A DNA stretch of 26,795 bases from positions 1-26,795 of the forward strand of contig JAGBZQ010000120.1 of the NCBI GenBank assembly GCA_017628165.1. The letters run 5' to 3'. A model generated the notes under the pieces. It worked only from the letters and a program-made list of their open reading frames with translations. It was not told the DNA's origin and searched no databases. Positions 6,605 through 15,514 of the stretch are shown one piece after another; the stretch's first letter is position 1, and each line of letters starts with the position of its first letter. The translations under genes were made by a program, and so were the position numbers. The DNA comes from Kiritimatiellia bacterium (GTDB lineage: Bacteria > Verrucomicrobiota > Kiritimatiellia > RFP12 > UBA1067).

Positions 6605-7708
6605 TTACGATTGGGATGAAACGGCCAAAAACTCCTTGATAACTTTCTTGAAAACCTCCTTGTCGGGATTTTCCTCAACCTTTAATTTGCCGAGCCCCGA
6701 TGGGATTTCAATGGAGAAAGCTCCGGAGAAAAGCCGCCACGCGTCAAGCCCGTAAAGAATATTGTCCGCCTGCGAAAGAAGATGATGGCTGTGCACCAAC
6801 CCATCAAGCGCACCTGAATCGGCAAGAGTTCTGCAGATCGTCTCCTGATCAGACTCCTTCAAGACACCCTTCTCCACGGCGTAAGCGCAATCGATGCAAA
6901 CCGCTATCGGCACGGCATACCCGTGCGGCAGCTTATATCCACTCATGGACTCAAGCCTGTTAGCGCTCCAGAGCGCAAACGATGTCGATCCCTTCTTGAC
7001 GCGCGACGCTACAACACTGCGGACCAAATCGGAGAAAACCTCCAAATCCCTATTCTTGAGCCTCTCGGCATTCTTGGCGATTTTCTTCATAAGCGAAGAA
7101 TCTGAAACTGCCGCGTAGCGAACAGCCTCACCCACTCCAGCGCGCCAGACACCATCAAGGACTGTTGCCGCGAAGGAGACATCAATCACTACGGCGTCAG
7201 CCTCACAGGGTACTGAGAGTGCGTTCTTGACACTGTGAAAATTTATCGCCGCCGTCTTTGCAAATGCGGCATCAATCATCGCGGCAGGCGTAGTGGGAAC
7301 CCTGACGAGACGCACACCGCTACGGATCTGCATCGCAACGTAACCCGCGACATCAAGAACAGCTCCGCCCCCGATCGCGAGAATAATATCGTTGACTCCG
7401 ATCTTTGCCTCCAATGCCGATGAAATGAGCTGAGTGGCACTTGCGATGCCGTCACATTTAATCTTCTCGCTGCCGGAAAGCACTACCGGACTACCCGCTA
7501 GGCGAACTCCGTAATTCTGGAAATACATTCCGATCTTTCTGCCAATCCCATCCACCTTCTGAACGACATTGGCATCTGCAACAATCAAAACGCGCGGCTC
7601 ATCCGAACCGGACACTTCACGGAGAATCCCCTGAAGAGCGTCATTGTCCTCAGAAAACATTCCATCGATAAAACTTACATTCCCATATTTACATTTTTCT
7701 TTAGCCAT
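6605..7708 (-). CDS. Divergent sugar-phosphate cyclase (3-dehydroquinate synthase-like)
   Basis: This 367-residue protein has the AroB/sugar-phosphate-cyclase fold: an NAD-binding glycine motif AIGGGAVLDVAG at 111-122, RVPTTPAAMIDA at 136-147, Lys151 and Lys161, and a metal ligand in GVGEAVRY (Glu194). The usual GHxxxHxxE block appears as ALWSANRLE (245-253), so the family's first His (a zinc ligand) becomes Leu246 and the second becomes Asn250. The later His of HGxAV is kept (His262). It may therefore be a different cyclase, a metal-independent homologue or a non-catalytic paralogue; I would not call it AroB. GGAGG lies 4 nt before the ATG. It sits between recN and bamA with gaps of about 20 nt. 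Confidence 0.72.
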   Translation of the reverse strand: MAKEKCKYGNVSFIDGMFSEDNDALQGILREVSGSDEPRVLIVADANVVQKVDGIGRKIGMYFQNYGVRLAGSPVVLSGSEKIKCDGIASATQLISSALEAKIGVNDIILAIGGGAVLDVAGYVAMQIRSGVRLVRVPTTPAAMIDAAFAKTAAINFHSVKNALSVPCEADAVVIDVSFAATVLDGVWRAGVGEAVRYAAVSDSSLMKKIAKNAERLKNRDLEVFSDLVRSVVASRVKKGSTSFALWSANRLESMSGYKLPHGYAVPIAVCIDCAYAVEKGVLKESDQETICRTLADSGALDGLVHSHHLLSQADNILYGLDAWRLFSGAFSIEIPSGLGKLKVEENPDKEVFKKVIKEFLAVSSQS

Positions 7709-7726
7709 ATTACCTCCAACAAAAAA

Positions 7727-9394
7727 TCAATTTTTCGCGCCTTCAAGAAGTTCGCGCGCATGCTCGCAGACAATTGAACGCTTTATACCACCGCCAAGCA
7801 TACGGGCGATTTCAGAGACTCTCTCTTCTCCATCGACGCGCCTTACGCTCGTAAGAGTTCGTCCATTAACCACAGACTTGGAAACCACAAGATGATTCGC
7901 GGCAAAAACCGCGCTCTGCGGCTGATGCGTAATCGCGATGACCTGACGCTTCTCGCCCACAAGACGCATCTTTTCACCTACCGCACGGGCAACATCGCCG
8001 CCGATATTCGCATCTATTTCATCAAAGACCACCGTCCCCGGACCGTCGTTCATGGCAAGAACACTCTTCAAGGCAAGCATCACGCGGGCAATTTCACCGG
8101 AACTTGCGATATCGGCAAGCTTGCGTGCACTCTCGCCAGGATTGGGCTCAAACATGAAACTGACGGCATCCATACCATGCCGGGCCGCCTTGGAAGGCTC
8201 GAGGGAAACATAGAATTTCGCCTGCAGAAAACCGAGATCCTTGAGCTGCCGCATCACAAGGCGGGCAAGCTTCACAGCTGATGCCGCGCGCAATCGCGTG
8301 ATTTTCGCACCCTCCTCCTCGACAAGTTCAAGAAGCCTCGCCTCTTCCTTGCGAAGCGTCTCAAGGGTGTTGTCGAAATTCTCCATCGCCTTAAGACGGC
8401 GGGACTTCGCTTCCGCCACCTCCAAAAGCTGAGAGACGCTGTTCGCGCCGCCTTTCAGATACTTGCGCATCAGGCGGTTGATTACAGAAAGACGCTGATC
8501 GAGCGCGTCCAATTCGGCCGGATCAGCATCAATCTTTGACATCGCTCCGGCGACCGAGCGCGAAAGCTCCTGCACCTTGAGCGTGATTTCATCGGCTTCC
8601 GCCGCCCACTCGGACGCCTCGGGGAAATAACGCCCGAGCTGATTGAAGCGCGGCTGGAGACGAATGAGCGAATCGGCAACACCTCCGTCATCGCCGAGAA
8701 CATCTGAAATGGCGTTTGCCATTTCAAGTATCTCGCCCGCATGAGCCGCCGCCGCATGGCGCTCTTTAAGATCCTCGTCATCCTGCGAAACACCTGCACC
8801 CTCAAGCTCTGCAACCTGATAGCGGAGCATGTCGAGCTCATCTTCAGAGGCAAGAGTCCCAAGAAGTTCCTCGATCTCAACGCGCTTTGCCACAAGCGCC
8901 GCCCAGGCTTTGGAGTACGCAGACAAATCAACGTGCCCGCACAAGTCGAGAGCGCGACGCTGAAACTCCTCCTCGAGAAGATTCTGATTTGCACGCGCCC
9001 CATGAATATCCACGAGATGCGCGGAGAGGCTTTTGAGCGTGGCAAGAGTAGTTCGCGAATCGTTCACCCACACCTTGCCGGCTCCCGCAGCAGAAAGGAC
9101 GCGGCGAACAATAAGCTCTCCGCCGTCACATTCCGGAAGCCCTGCTTCGGCAAGAACCGCATTGACCTCATCCGCCTTGTCTGAGACGTCGAACACCGCT
9201 TCCACCTTGGAATCGCCTGCCCCGTCGCGCAGGGCAGAGGAATCCGAACGAGCGCCAAAAACGAGAGAGACGGCCCCCATAATGACGCTCTTGCCAGACC
9301 CGGTCTCTCCTGTGAGGACATTAAGGCCGCGCGAAAACTCCACCTCGGCCTTTTCGACTATCGCAAGATTGGAAACTAAAAGTCTCTCAAGCAT
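7727..9394 (-). CDS. recN: DNA repair protein RecN
   Basis: This 555-residue SMC-like ATPase acts in double-strand-break repair by recombination. Walker A is GETGSGKS at residues 29-36. The central region (about 160-370) is helical and coiled-coil-like. An ABC-signature-like SSGEIARVMLALK precedes Walker B DEIDANIGG at 458-466, followed by ITHQPQSA (the H-loop region). The length matches the family. It starts 13 nt after the stop of the pyrophosphorylase gene; AAGG lies about 11 nt upstream of the ATG, a weak site. No LexA box is evident. Confidence 0.95.
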   Translation of the reverse strand: MLERLLVSNLAIVEKAEVEFSRGLNVLTGETGSGKSVIMGAVSLVFGARSDSSALRDGAGDSKVEAVFDVSDKADEVNAVLAEAGLPECDGGELIVRRVLSAAGAGKVWVNDSRTTLATLKSLSAHLVDIHGARANQNLLEEEFQRRALDLCGHVDLSAYSKAWAALVAKRVEIEELLGTLASEDELDMLRYQVAELEGAGVSQDDEDLKERHAAAAHAGEILEMANAISDVLGDDGGVADSLIRLQPRFNQLGRYFPEASEWAAEADEITLKVQELSRSVAGAMSKIDADPAELDALDQRLSVINRLMRKYLKGGANSVSQLLEVAEAKSRRLKAMENFDNTLETLRKEEARLLELVEEEGAKITRLRAASAVKLARLVMRQLKDLGFLQAKFYVSLEPSKAARHGMDAVSFMFEPNPGESARKLADIASSGEIARVMLALKSVLAMNDGPGTVVFDEIDANIGGDVARAVGEKMRLVGEKRQVIAITHQPQSAVFAANHLVVSKSVVNGRTLTSVRRVDGEERVSEIARMLGGGIKRSIVCEHARELLEGAKN

Positions 9395-9407
9395 TAGATG
9401 CTAAGCC

Positions 9408-10751
9408 TTATTCAGCTCCAAGGCAAAGCCCGTTGGACTTCAGATCAGAAGCGTCAAGCGCATAGACAGGATCGATCTCGACAGGGAGATTCTCATCTAC
9501 ACAAATTCCAGCCTCAGAGAGCCACCTGCGCCACTTGCCCTGCATATCTGCCTTGCAGGATGCGGGCGAATCCACCCCTTCGGCGTTCTTGACGGGCGAA
9601 AACTCCTCCTTCTGATCAAAAGCAAGGAATGTCACGCTCTTGGCGTTTGGAAGAATATCAAAAATAAACTTCTCAAACTTGTAGCCGTTGGGCTCGGAGG
9701 GCTTTACGAGCGCACCTTTCCCGTCCACGAATGGGATCTTCTTGAATGCAAGATGAAGCGGCATCGGACGCGAAGCTTCGCGCTCGAGGAATGCACGGTC
9801 GAAAACATGAATCGCGGGAGAGCCGTAGAGGAAATAGAGTTTACCGCTCTTATCCTTCCTGTAGCACTGCTCCTCGGTCATTTCCGTGTACTCGACCATA
9901 CGGTATGTACCGCCAAAGCGCATGGGCACACCTAGCTTCTCAAGCGGATCGCGCTTGGCGCAAAGCTTAAGAGAATACTCGGCCTTGTTGAGGACATGAT
10001 GCCCAATAAACGCGGGATCCGCAATCTCAACCAAAGGATTATCCACCTGGAAGAAGAATACGGACTTGATGCCACGCTTTTTCATGTCTGCAAGGGCGCC
10101 AGAGCGCTTGAGGGCCGCAAGAAGCCCGCCGTGTCCGTCGGGGCTCATGAAAATGTGTCCGGGCGCATCGAGAATGATCTTACCCTCGGCCGTCATGCCG
10201 GGCCACATTCCCTGAGTGAAGAAAAAGACATCGTCGGGATTGAGCCCGAAATAGTCATTCTCCTCGAAGCACCTTACGGTAGCTTCGTTGTTGGCCTCGC
10301 TCGTCATCACATAGAACGGAATCGCAGCTCCGTAGCGGATCGTGCGCGCGAGAATCTTGCGGGCATGGAAATAGAAGAGCGGGGCGTTTGTGATCGGGCC
10401 AATCTCGTAGCAACCCTTGGGGCCGTCGAACCCAAGACGCGAACCTTGCCCGCCAGCCACGAGAAGCGCGGCTACACGCCCCTCGGCAAGCTCCTTCTCG
10501 CCGGCGGCAACCGCCTCCTGAAGCTTTCTGCCCTTGAGAACAGAGACTTTAGGAGCCTTGCCGTTAGAGGTGTCGGGGACGGCCACGCCAGCCTTGAGCG
10601 CGGCCTTGCAACGCTCGAGACTTTTGGCGTCAAGTGTGGCGATCTGCTCCAGAAGAGCCTCGCGCTCCTTCTTGCCGAGCTTGTTCCAGAGAGCAAGGAC
10701 ATGCTCCTGCGAACATTTTTTTACGAGCTTTTCCGCTTCCTGAAGTGTCAT
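9408..10751 (-). CDS. UDPGP-family UDP-sugar pyrophosphorylase, UAP1-like
   Basis: This 447-residue nucleotidyltransferase makes a UDP-sugar from UTP and a sugar 1-phosphate. The nucleotide-binding motif LLVAGGQGSRLGFDGPKG spans about 96-113. MSPDGHGGLLAAL, QVDNPLVEIADPAFIG and NGYKFEKFIFDIL follow in the order seen in eukaryotic-type UDP-N-acetylglucosamine pyrophosphorylases rather than bacterial GlmU or GalU. Substrate (GlcNAc-1-P, Glc-1-P or Gal-1-P) cannot be fixed by reading. AAGGAG lies 7 nt before the ATG. It lies just after the aldose-epimerase gene, which suggests a role in feeding released hexoses into UDP-sugars. Confidence 0.85.
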   Translation of the reverse strand: MTLQEAEKLVKKCSQEHVLALWNKLGKKEREALLEQIATLDAKSLERCKAALKAGVAVPDTSNGKAPKVSVLKGRKLQEAVAAGEKELAEGRVAALLVAGGQGSRLGFDGPKGCYEIGPITNAPLFYFHARKILARTIRYGAAIPFYVMTSEANNEATVRCFEENDYFGLNPDDVFFFTQGMWPGMTAEGKIILDAPGHIFMSPDGHGGLLAALKRSGALADMKKRGIKSVFFFQVDNPLVEIADPAFIGHHVLNKAEYSLKLCAKRDPLEKLGVPMRFGGTYRMVEYTEMTEEQCYRKDKSGKLYFLYGSPAIHVFDRAFLEREASRPMPLHLAFKKIPFVDGKGALVKPSEPNGYKFEKFIFDILPNAKSVTFLAFDQKEEFSPVKNAEGVDSPASCKADMQGKWRRWLSEAGICVDENLPVEIDPVYALDASDLKSNGLCLGAE

Positions 10752-10776
10752 TGAAATTCTCCTTTTCGATAATCCG

Positions 10777-11928
10777 TTAGCGGGTCTTGAAACGATACTC
10801 CGTCACCGAACGGAATGTTTCGCCAGGCCTTAAGACAGTAGAGGGAAACTCCGGGTGGTTCGGGGAATCGGGATAATGCTGGGTCTCAAGGGCAACGCCA
10901 GCAAACTGGCAGAGGCTCTTGCCCGCAGCTTTGGCGGGAAGATCCGTGGTCATGTTCTGCGCACCGTACATCTGCATACACGGCTCGGTGGTCCAAACCT
11001 CGAGAACACGCCCGGAGGCAGGATCAAACATTTCTGCAGCGATCCTAAGCTCGCCAGCCTTGCCGCGAATGACAAAATTGTGATCGTACCAGTTATCCAT
11101 GGGTCTGAGAAAATCCTGCTGAGCCATCCACTCTGCAGCCGCGCCAATCGGACGCGAAACGGTGAAATCAAATCCCGTTCCCTTGACAGATGCGTTCTTC
11201 GTAGGGATGAGCCCCGCATCCGTCATGGTGTATTCATCAGCCGCGATCATGAGATTCTGCTTAAGCACATTGCCACTTGCCTCGCCGGCAAGATTCCAAT
11301 AGGAATGATGCGTGGGGTTGATGACGGTGGGCTTATCGGTCACAGCCTCGTAATCAACGCGCCAGACATTGCCGGGAAGAACAGAATAAGTCACCTTGAC
11401 CGTCACAGTGCCAGGAAATCCCATCTCTCCGTCCTTGGACACATAAACGAGCTCAAGGCCTTTGACATCTCCCTTCGCGAAAGGCTTGGCCTTCCAAACC
11501 TTAGAATCCCAGCCGTCGGGACCACCATGGAGATTGCAGTTTCGCGGAGCGGGCTTCACCTCGTTAAGAGGAAGCTTATACTCCACACCGTCAAGAGTAA
11601 ACTTGCCGTTTGCAATGCGGTTGCCGTAGCGGCCGATAAGCGTACTCATGGAAAAACCAAGCTTCTCGTATTCCTCAATGGTGTTCCAGCCAAGTGTCAC
11701 ATCCTCAAAATTGCCGGTGCGATCAGGAGCGAAACACTTCAACAGGCGTCCGCCGAAATCAGAAACGACGAGCTTAAGCCCATCCTTTCCCTCGATCGTA
11801 TAGAGCGAAGCGGACTCTCCGAATTTTGTGACGCCCCACGGCTCAACCGTCACGTCAGGCTTCAATTCCTGACTGTTAAAACATCCGGCCATCATTCCGG
11901 CCGCCGCAATCATCAGAAGCTTTTTCAT
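10777..11928 (-). CDS. galM: Aldose 1-epimerase (galactose mutarotase), lipoprotein
   Basis: This 383-residue mutarotase interconverts sugar anomers. An N-terminal lipoprotein signal places Cys16 (MMAGC) after a short hydrophobic stretch, so it is probably membrane-anchored on the outer side of the inner membrane or in the outer membrane. Family residues are visible: substrate-binding region NLHGG with His134, NPTHHSYWNLAG with the catalytic-acid His near 207-208, and ALETQHYPDSPNHP with catalytic-base Glu348. The preceding gene is a GH95 fucosidase 30 nt away, so it probably acts on sugars released in the periplasm. AAAGGA lies about 10 nt upstream of the ATG. Confidence 0.92.
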   Translation of the reverse strand: MKKLLMIAAAGMMAGCFNSQELKPDVTVEPWGVTKFGESASLYTIEGKDGLKLVVSDFGGRLLKCFAPDRTGNFEDVTLGWNTIEEYEKLGFSMSTLIGRYGNRIANGKFTLDGVEYKLPLNEVKPAPRNCNLHGGPDGWDSKVWKAKPFAKGDVKGLELVYVSKDGEMGFPGTVTVKVTYSVLPGNVWRVDYEAVTDKPTVINPTHHSYWNLAGEASGNVLKQNLMIAADEYTMTDAGLIPTKNASVKGTGFDFTVSRPIGAAAEWMAQQDFLRPMDNWYDHNFVIRGKAGELRIAAEMFDPASGRVLEVWTTEPCMQMYGAQNMTTDLPAKAAGKSLCQFAGVALETQHYPDSPNHPEFPSTVLRPGETFRSVTEYRFKTR

Positions 11929-11958
11929 TGCAAGTTGTTCCTTTCTTATCTTATAAAA

Positions 11959-13893
11959 CTACCAGATAAAATCAACCGTCTTTCCCTCACGCGTTCTAAG
12001 GCCTTTGACGCTGCCCTTGGACCAATCAGAGGGGATCGTCCGCTCGAGAAGCATCTCGCAGACGGCTCCCACCATGCCAAGGTTGCCGTCTATCTGGAAC
12101 GGCGCGTGAGTGGTGAACATGTTGTCGAGAGTGTTATACTTAAGAAGCGATTCAAGCATTTCGCCTGCCTTGTTGCCGTCACCAAGACGAGCCCAGAGCG
12201 CGGCACGCCAAGGCCATGTCCAGCTGCGGCGCGAATCGCCCGTAGTCGTGCGTCCCGCGAGAGCGACCTTGGCCGCCTCTGCGAGCGCGGGAGTCGTCTT
12301 GCGCGAAATCGTCGATCCGGGATAAACGGCGTAGAGGTGACTCGTGTGGCGATGCTGATCACCCTTCACGTCGCGGTCGGTCTCCCATTCCTGAAGCTGC
12401 CCCCAGCTGCCGATTTTGTCCTTGAGGAGTCTGGGCTCCACGCGGGCCACCTCCTTGACGAATGCATCGTTGATCCCGAGTTCCTTAGCCGCAGCGAGAA
12501 TCGCACGAAAAAGCTCACGCATGATCTGCTGATCGTGGGCGACGCCGTCCTCGCGCGGGCCGTGCTCGGGGCTCCAGCCGTCCTTTACGACGATCGTTCC
12601 GTCGGGGCGCTCCTTTAGCTGAGTAGAAAGAATGAATTCCGCTGCGCCTTTCATGAGCGGCCAGCAGACTTCCTTCAGATATTTCTTATCGCGCGTAAAA
12701 AGGTAGTGATCGTAGCACTGCGCCGCCATCCACGGTGCGCCCGCGAAGTTCCAGCGCCACCCGCCGCCGCCGAACGCGTTGGCGCTAGTACGGTACGCAT
12801 AGCCCTTCGAATCGGGGAACGCCATACGAGACCCCTCCGCCGCAATGGGCATAGACATCAGCATCCAGTCGGAAAGCGGAGTAAAACACTCGCTCAGATT
12901 GGAAGAGTCGGCACCCCAGTAATTCATCTGAATATTGATGTTAGTATGGTAGTCGGCGTGCCACGGCGGATTGTTTGAATTGTTCCAGATTCCCTGAAGG
13001 TTGGCGGGCAAAGTGCCGGGACGCGAAGAACTGATAAGAAGATAGCGGCCAAAGTTGAACATAAGCGCGACAAGCGGAACATCCTTGCCGCCTTTTTTAA
13101 CCTTCGCCAGGCGTTCACGCGTAGGAATCGTCTTGTCACCTTCACCGAGATCGAGCGTCATGCGGTCATAATACTTTTTGTAATCGGCAACATGGCGATG
13201 AAGAACTTTAGACGGATAGATCGTAAGAGAGAGTTCGCCGATCGTATCTGTGCCCGTGACGGCCCTCAAAACAACAACAGTCAAATTGCGAGACTTAAAA
13301 TTCTTTAAAACATCGGCGCGCGCGACATATTTTAAGCCATTAGGAAGCGTACCGGAAAACGAAACGCTATTATTATCCGATTTTTCACCTTCACCGTGCG
13401 CACCCTTGAGCGTCAGCCTCACGCCGCGCTTCTTAACGTCGCTGATAAAAATGAAGATCGCATCATCGGGTGCACTCGCGAAAATCCTGCGCTTAAAATT
13501 ATCGTCCGCAATCTTAAACTGATCGTCATATACCGCGGTCGATACGTTGAGCTGACGGCGATAGTCGGCTACGGTGCCTTCGCCGAGGCCTTCAATCGCG
13601 ATATTAAGTTCTCCGAAATTCTGATACGCGCCCATTGTCGAATAATTGGCGTCGGCGCGGTTGTCGTGAATATCCTTCGTGAGATTCTTGTCGCCCGTCC
13701 AAAGCGAATCGACATTGAACTGAAGCTTGAGATTTTTAGCTCCTCCGTCGACCATGCACCCGAGTCGACCGTTGCCGAGCGGATACCACGAATTCTCCCA
13801 GCCTGTGCCTGGCCTATCATCCCAAATCAAATTCTCTAACGAAAAAGCCAAAAGAGGAACAGTGCAAAAAAATGCAATCAGTAAATTCTTCAT
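11959..13893 (-). CDS. Glycoside hydrolase family 95 (alpha-L-fucosidase type)
   Basis: This 644-residue secreted enzyme has a signal peptide (about residues 1-19), then WYPLGNGRLGCM at 36-47 and LWTG at 64-67, typical of GH95. Catalytic positions known from GH95 are present: Asn318 and Asn320 in TNINIQMNYW, Glu443 in WSPEHG, and Asp602 in APFQIDGNLG. GH95 proteins are usually about 750-800 residues. This one lacks the LLPALP segment after EMLLE and stops right after the GLRTREGKTVDFIW region, so its C-terminal beta domain is missing. Inverting fucosidase or galactosidase activity is expected. A promoter-like element lies at 13934-13942; there is no obvious Shine-Dalgarno sequence. Confidence 0.88.
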   Translation of the reverse strand: MKNLLIAFFCTVPLLAFSLENLIWDDRPGTGWENSWYPLGNGRLGCMVDGGAKNLKLQFNVDSLWTGDKNLTKDIHDNRADANYSTMGAYQNFGELNIAIEGLGEGTVADYRRQLNVSTAVYDDQFKIADDNFKRRIFASAPDDAIFIFISDVKKRGVRLTLKGAHGEGEKSDNNSVSFSGTLPNGLKYVARADVLKNFKSRNLTVVVLRAVTGTDTIGELSLTIYPSKVLHRHVADYKKYYDRMTLDLGEGDKTIPTRERLAKVKKGGKDVPLVALMFNFGRYLLISSSRPGTLPANLQGIWNNSNNPPWHADYHTNINIQMNYWGADSSNLSECFTPLSDWMLMSMPIAAEGSRMAFPDSKGYAYRTSANAFGGGGWRWNFAGAPWMAAQCYDHYLFTRDKKYLKEVCWPLMKGAAEFILSTQLKERPDGTIVVKDGWSPEHGPREDGVAHDQQIMRELFRAILAAAKELGINDAFVKEVARVEPRLLKDKIGSWGQLQEWETDRDVKGDQHRHTSHLYAVYPGSTISRKTTPALAEAAKVALAGRTTTGDSRRSWTWPWRAALWARLGDGNKAGEMLESLLKYNTLDNMFTTHAPFQIDGNLGMVGAVCEMLLERTIPSDWSKGSVKGLRTREGKTVDFIW

Positions 13894-13933
13894 AATGTAT
13901 AAAATTCTTGCCGTTTAATATTTTATTCCCTCA

Positions 13934-13942
13934 ATTTTACCA
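13934..13942 (-). promoter_or_regulatory. Candidate extended -10 for the GH95-galM-recN run
   Basis: The minus strand reads TGGTAAAAT, one base away from the TGGTATAAT found elsewhere in the window. It lies in the 74-bp gap between the SGNH gene and the GH95 gene and predicts a leader of about 34 nt. The -35 is poor. Confidence 0.4.
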
Positions 13943-13967
13943 AATATCGGCAAATAAAGAAAGGTAC

Positions 13968-14741
13968 TCAGCGGACAATGTGATTTTTGATTGCCCAAGC
14001 GATGCGCTCGTGCCCAGCGTTGTTTGGGTGAAGCATATCAAAATCCCTGTTGCTGAAAAAAGCGGAATGAGATTTATAGTACGGGAAAAGGCCGCTCTCA
14101 GCATTAAGATCGATTATATTGACCGCCCAGACATTCCCGGCCTCCTTGATCGCCGCGACGTAATCATCAATAAAAAGCCCGATTTTATTCGAATACGATT
14201 CGTCAAGCTGCTCATTCGTATCGCCGAACTTGGCATAGCCGCGATGAATAGGCGTCATCACATAAATGAGAGAATCGGGGAACGACTCTTTCAAAAATGC
14301 CAACGTAACATTGATGCGACCGCGGAGCGTAGCCACATTGCGCGAAAACTCCCGCTTCCTTAGATTCACATTCTGCCCACCACGGCGAACGGTCACGTCC
14401 TTAATGTCAAACCACACACCGAGCGGAATATCGGCGTTGTAATCGTTGGTCCCCGCGAAAATGAAAATCGCCTCGACGCCTTTGGGATAATCCCTCTTGA
14501 GATTGCGCGCCTGATTGATGACGCCGCTAAACTGCTGTCCATTGATACCATAGACGAGCGGAACAATCTTCAAGTCACGTTCGAGAAAATTCCAGTAATT
14601 TGACGAACATCCGATATGACGAATGTCTGTTATCGAATCGCCGAGAAATGCGGCCCGCTTGCCCTCCCAAGAACCCCCCCCCGCGTTGGCGGATAGAACA
14701 GAAAAAAGAACAAGTGATGCTGCAATCTTTGTAAAAGACAT
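13968..14741 (-). CDS. Secreted SGNH/GDSL-family hydrolase
   Basis: This 257-residue putative esterase has a signal peptide ending near ANA (residues 18-20). The SGNH blocks are complete: GDSIT with nucleophile Ser36, block II Gly near 67-72 (NGQQFSG), GTNDYN with Asn99, and DMLHPN with Asp235 and His238. Deacylation of a glycan is a reasonable guess beside the fucosidase and hexuronate genes, but the substrate is unknown. AGGAGG lies 5 nt before the ATG. A run of nine G residues on the coding strand (14674-14682) encodes the Gly-Gly-Gly directly after the signal peptide. Confidence 0.82.
   Translation of the reverse strand: MSFTKIAASLVLFSVLSANAGGGSWEGKRAAFLGDSITDIRHIGCSSNYWNFLERDLKIVPLVYGINGQQFSGVINQARNLKRDYPKGVEAIFIFAGTNDYNADIPLGVWFDIKDVTVRRGGQNVNLRKREFSRNVATLRGRINVTLAFLKESFPDSLIYVMTPIHRGYAKFGDTNEQLDESYSNKIGLFIDDYVAAIKEAGNVWAVNIIDLNAESGLFPYYKSHSAFFSNRDFDMLHPNNAGHERIAWAIKNHIVR
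14674..14682 (-). repeat. G9 homopolymer within the SGNH gene
   Basis: Nine consecutive C residues on the plus strand are G9 in the coding strand of the SGNH hydrolase, at codons about 20-23, directly after the signal peptide. A gain or loss of one base would frameshift the entire mature enzyme. Confidence 0.85.
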
Positions 14742-14770
14742 TTTTACCTCCTTTTTTTTGATTGTGATTT

Positions 14771-15505
14771 TTAGCCGCGATCAAGCGCTGCCGCCATTAC
14801 CGCAAGAGAATAAATCGCCGCCGTCTCAGCACGAAGAATGCGGGGACCAAGCGACACAGGTGCAGCAAACTTGAGAATTGCAGCAAGCTCCGCAGGGGTG
14901 AAATCGCCTTCTGGTCCGATGAAAACGGAATAATCCCCCTCTTCTCCGGCGGCAACAGCCTCCTCTACCGCCTTCAAGAGCATCTTAGGCCGCACATCCA
15001 TCAATGCCCCGGCAAAGCACCTGGAAGAGCGCGCAAGATCAAGCGCCTCTGAAAAATCGAGCGGTTCAAGAATTTCCGGTACAAAAAGCGCGTCAGACTG
15101 CCGCGCAGCCTCCTGAACGATCTTGAGCCAGCGGCTCTTTTTGGCGGCCCGTTCAGACTTCTGGATGCGGACTATCGTACGCTCCGAGATGACAGGCACG
15201 ATTCTATCTGCGCCAAGCTCCGTGGCTTTCTCAAGCATCCAATCCCAGCGCGACGACTTCGTCACGCAGGCAAAAAGCGTAAGCGTGCGCGCAGAACTCC
15301 TACGTACTGCGGAAAGTTCGCCCGTAGGCTTAAGGGACTTTTCTGAAGAAGAATACTTAAAAACCCTTGAAACGCCGTTACCGTCAAAAAGCTCAAAAAG
15401 TTCACCGTCCTTAGGACGCAAAACTTTCAAGTGATTGCGAGCATCACCGGCAAGAGAGGGTTCGTCAGAAGCAATCTCTCCATAGCTGCAAAGAAGCCTG
15501 TGCAT
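14771..15505 (-). CDS. rsmE: 16S rRNA (uracil(1498)-N3)-methyltransferase RsmE
   Basis: This 244-residue SPOUT-class methyltransferase uses S-adenosylmethionine to methylate U1498 of 16S rRNA. The knot motifs are FIGPEGDFTPAEL and SLGPRILRAETAAI near the C-terminus; the N-terminal PUA-like domain has HLKVLRPKDGE. The length is standard for the family. The start may be ATG 15505 or the adjoining GTG 15508; AAGG overlaps this region and an AGGGG lies further upstream inside the uxuA end. The gene follows uxuA by under 10 nt, so the two are almost surely co-transcribed. Confidence 0.94.
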   Translation of the reverse strand: MHRLLCSYGEIASDEPSLAGDARNHLKVLRPKDGELFELFDGNGVSRVFKYSSSEKSLKPTGELSAVRRSSARTLTLFACVTKSSRWDWMLEKATELGADRIVPVISERTIVRIQKSERAAKKSRWLKIVQEAARQSDALFVPEILEPLDFSEALDLARSSRCFAGALMDVRPKMLLKAVEEAVAAGEEGDYSVFIGPEGDFTPAELAAILKFAAPVSLGPRILRAETAAIYSLAVMAAALDRG

Positions 15506-15514
15506 CACCTTGAA

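Noticed and set aside
10855..12618. 587-codon plus-strand ORF opposite galM and the GH95 gene
   Set aside because: It is antisense to two genes with complete catalytic motifs, its translation is Arg/His/Leu-rich without domain character, and its length follows from codon bias on the real strand.
13908..13953. TTGCCG/CGGCAA inverted repeat before the GH95 gene
   Set aside because: Only 6 bp with a 34-nt loop; expected by chance.
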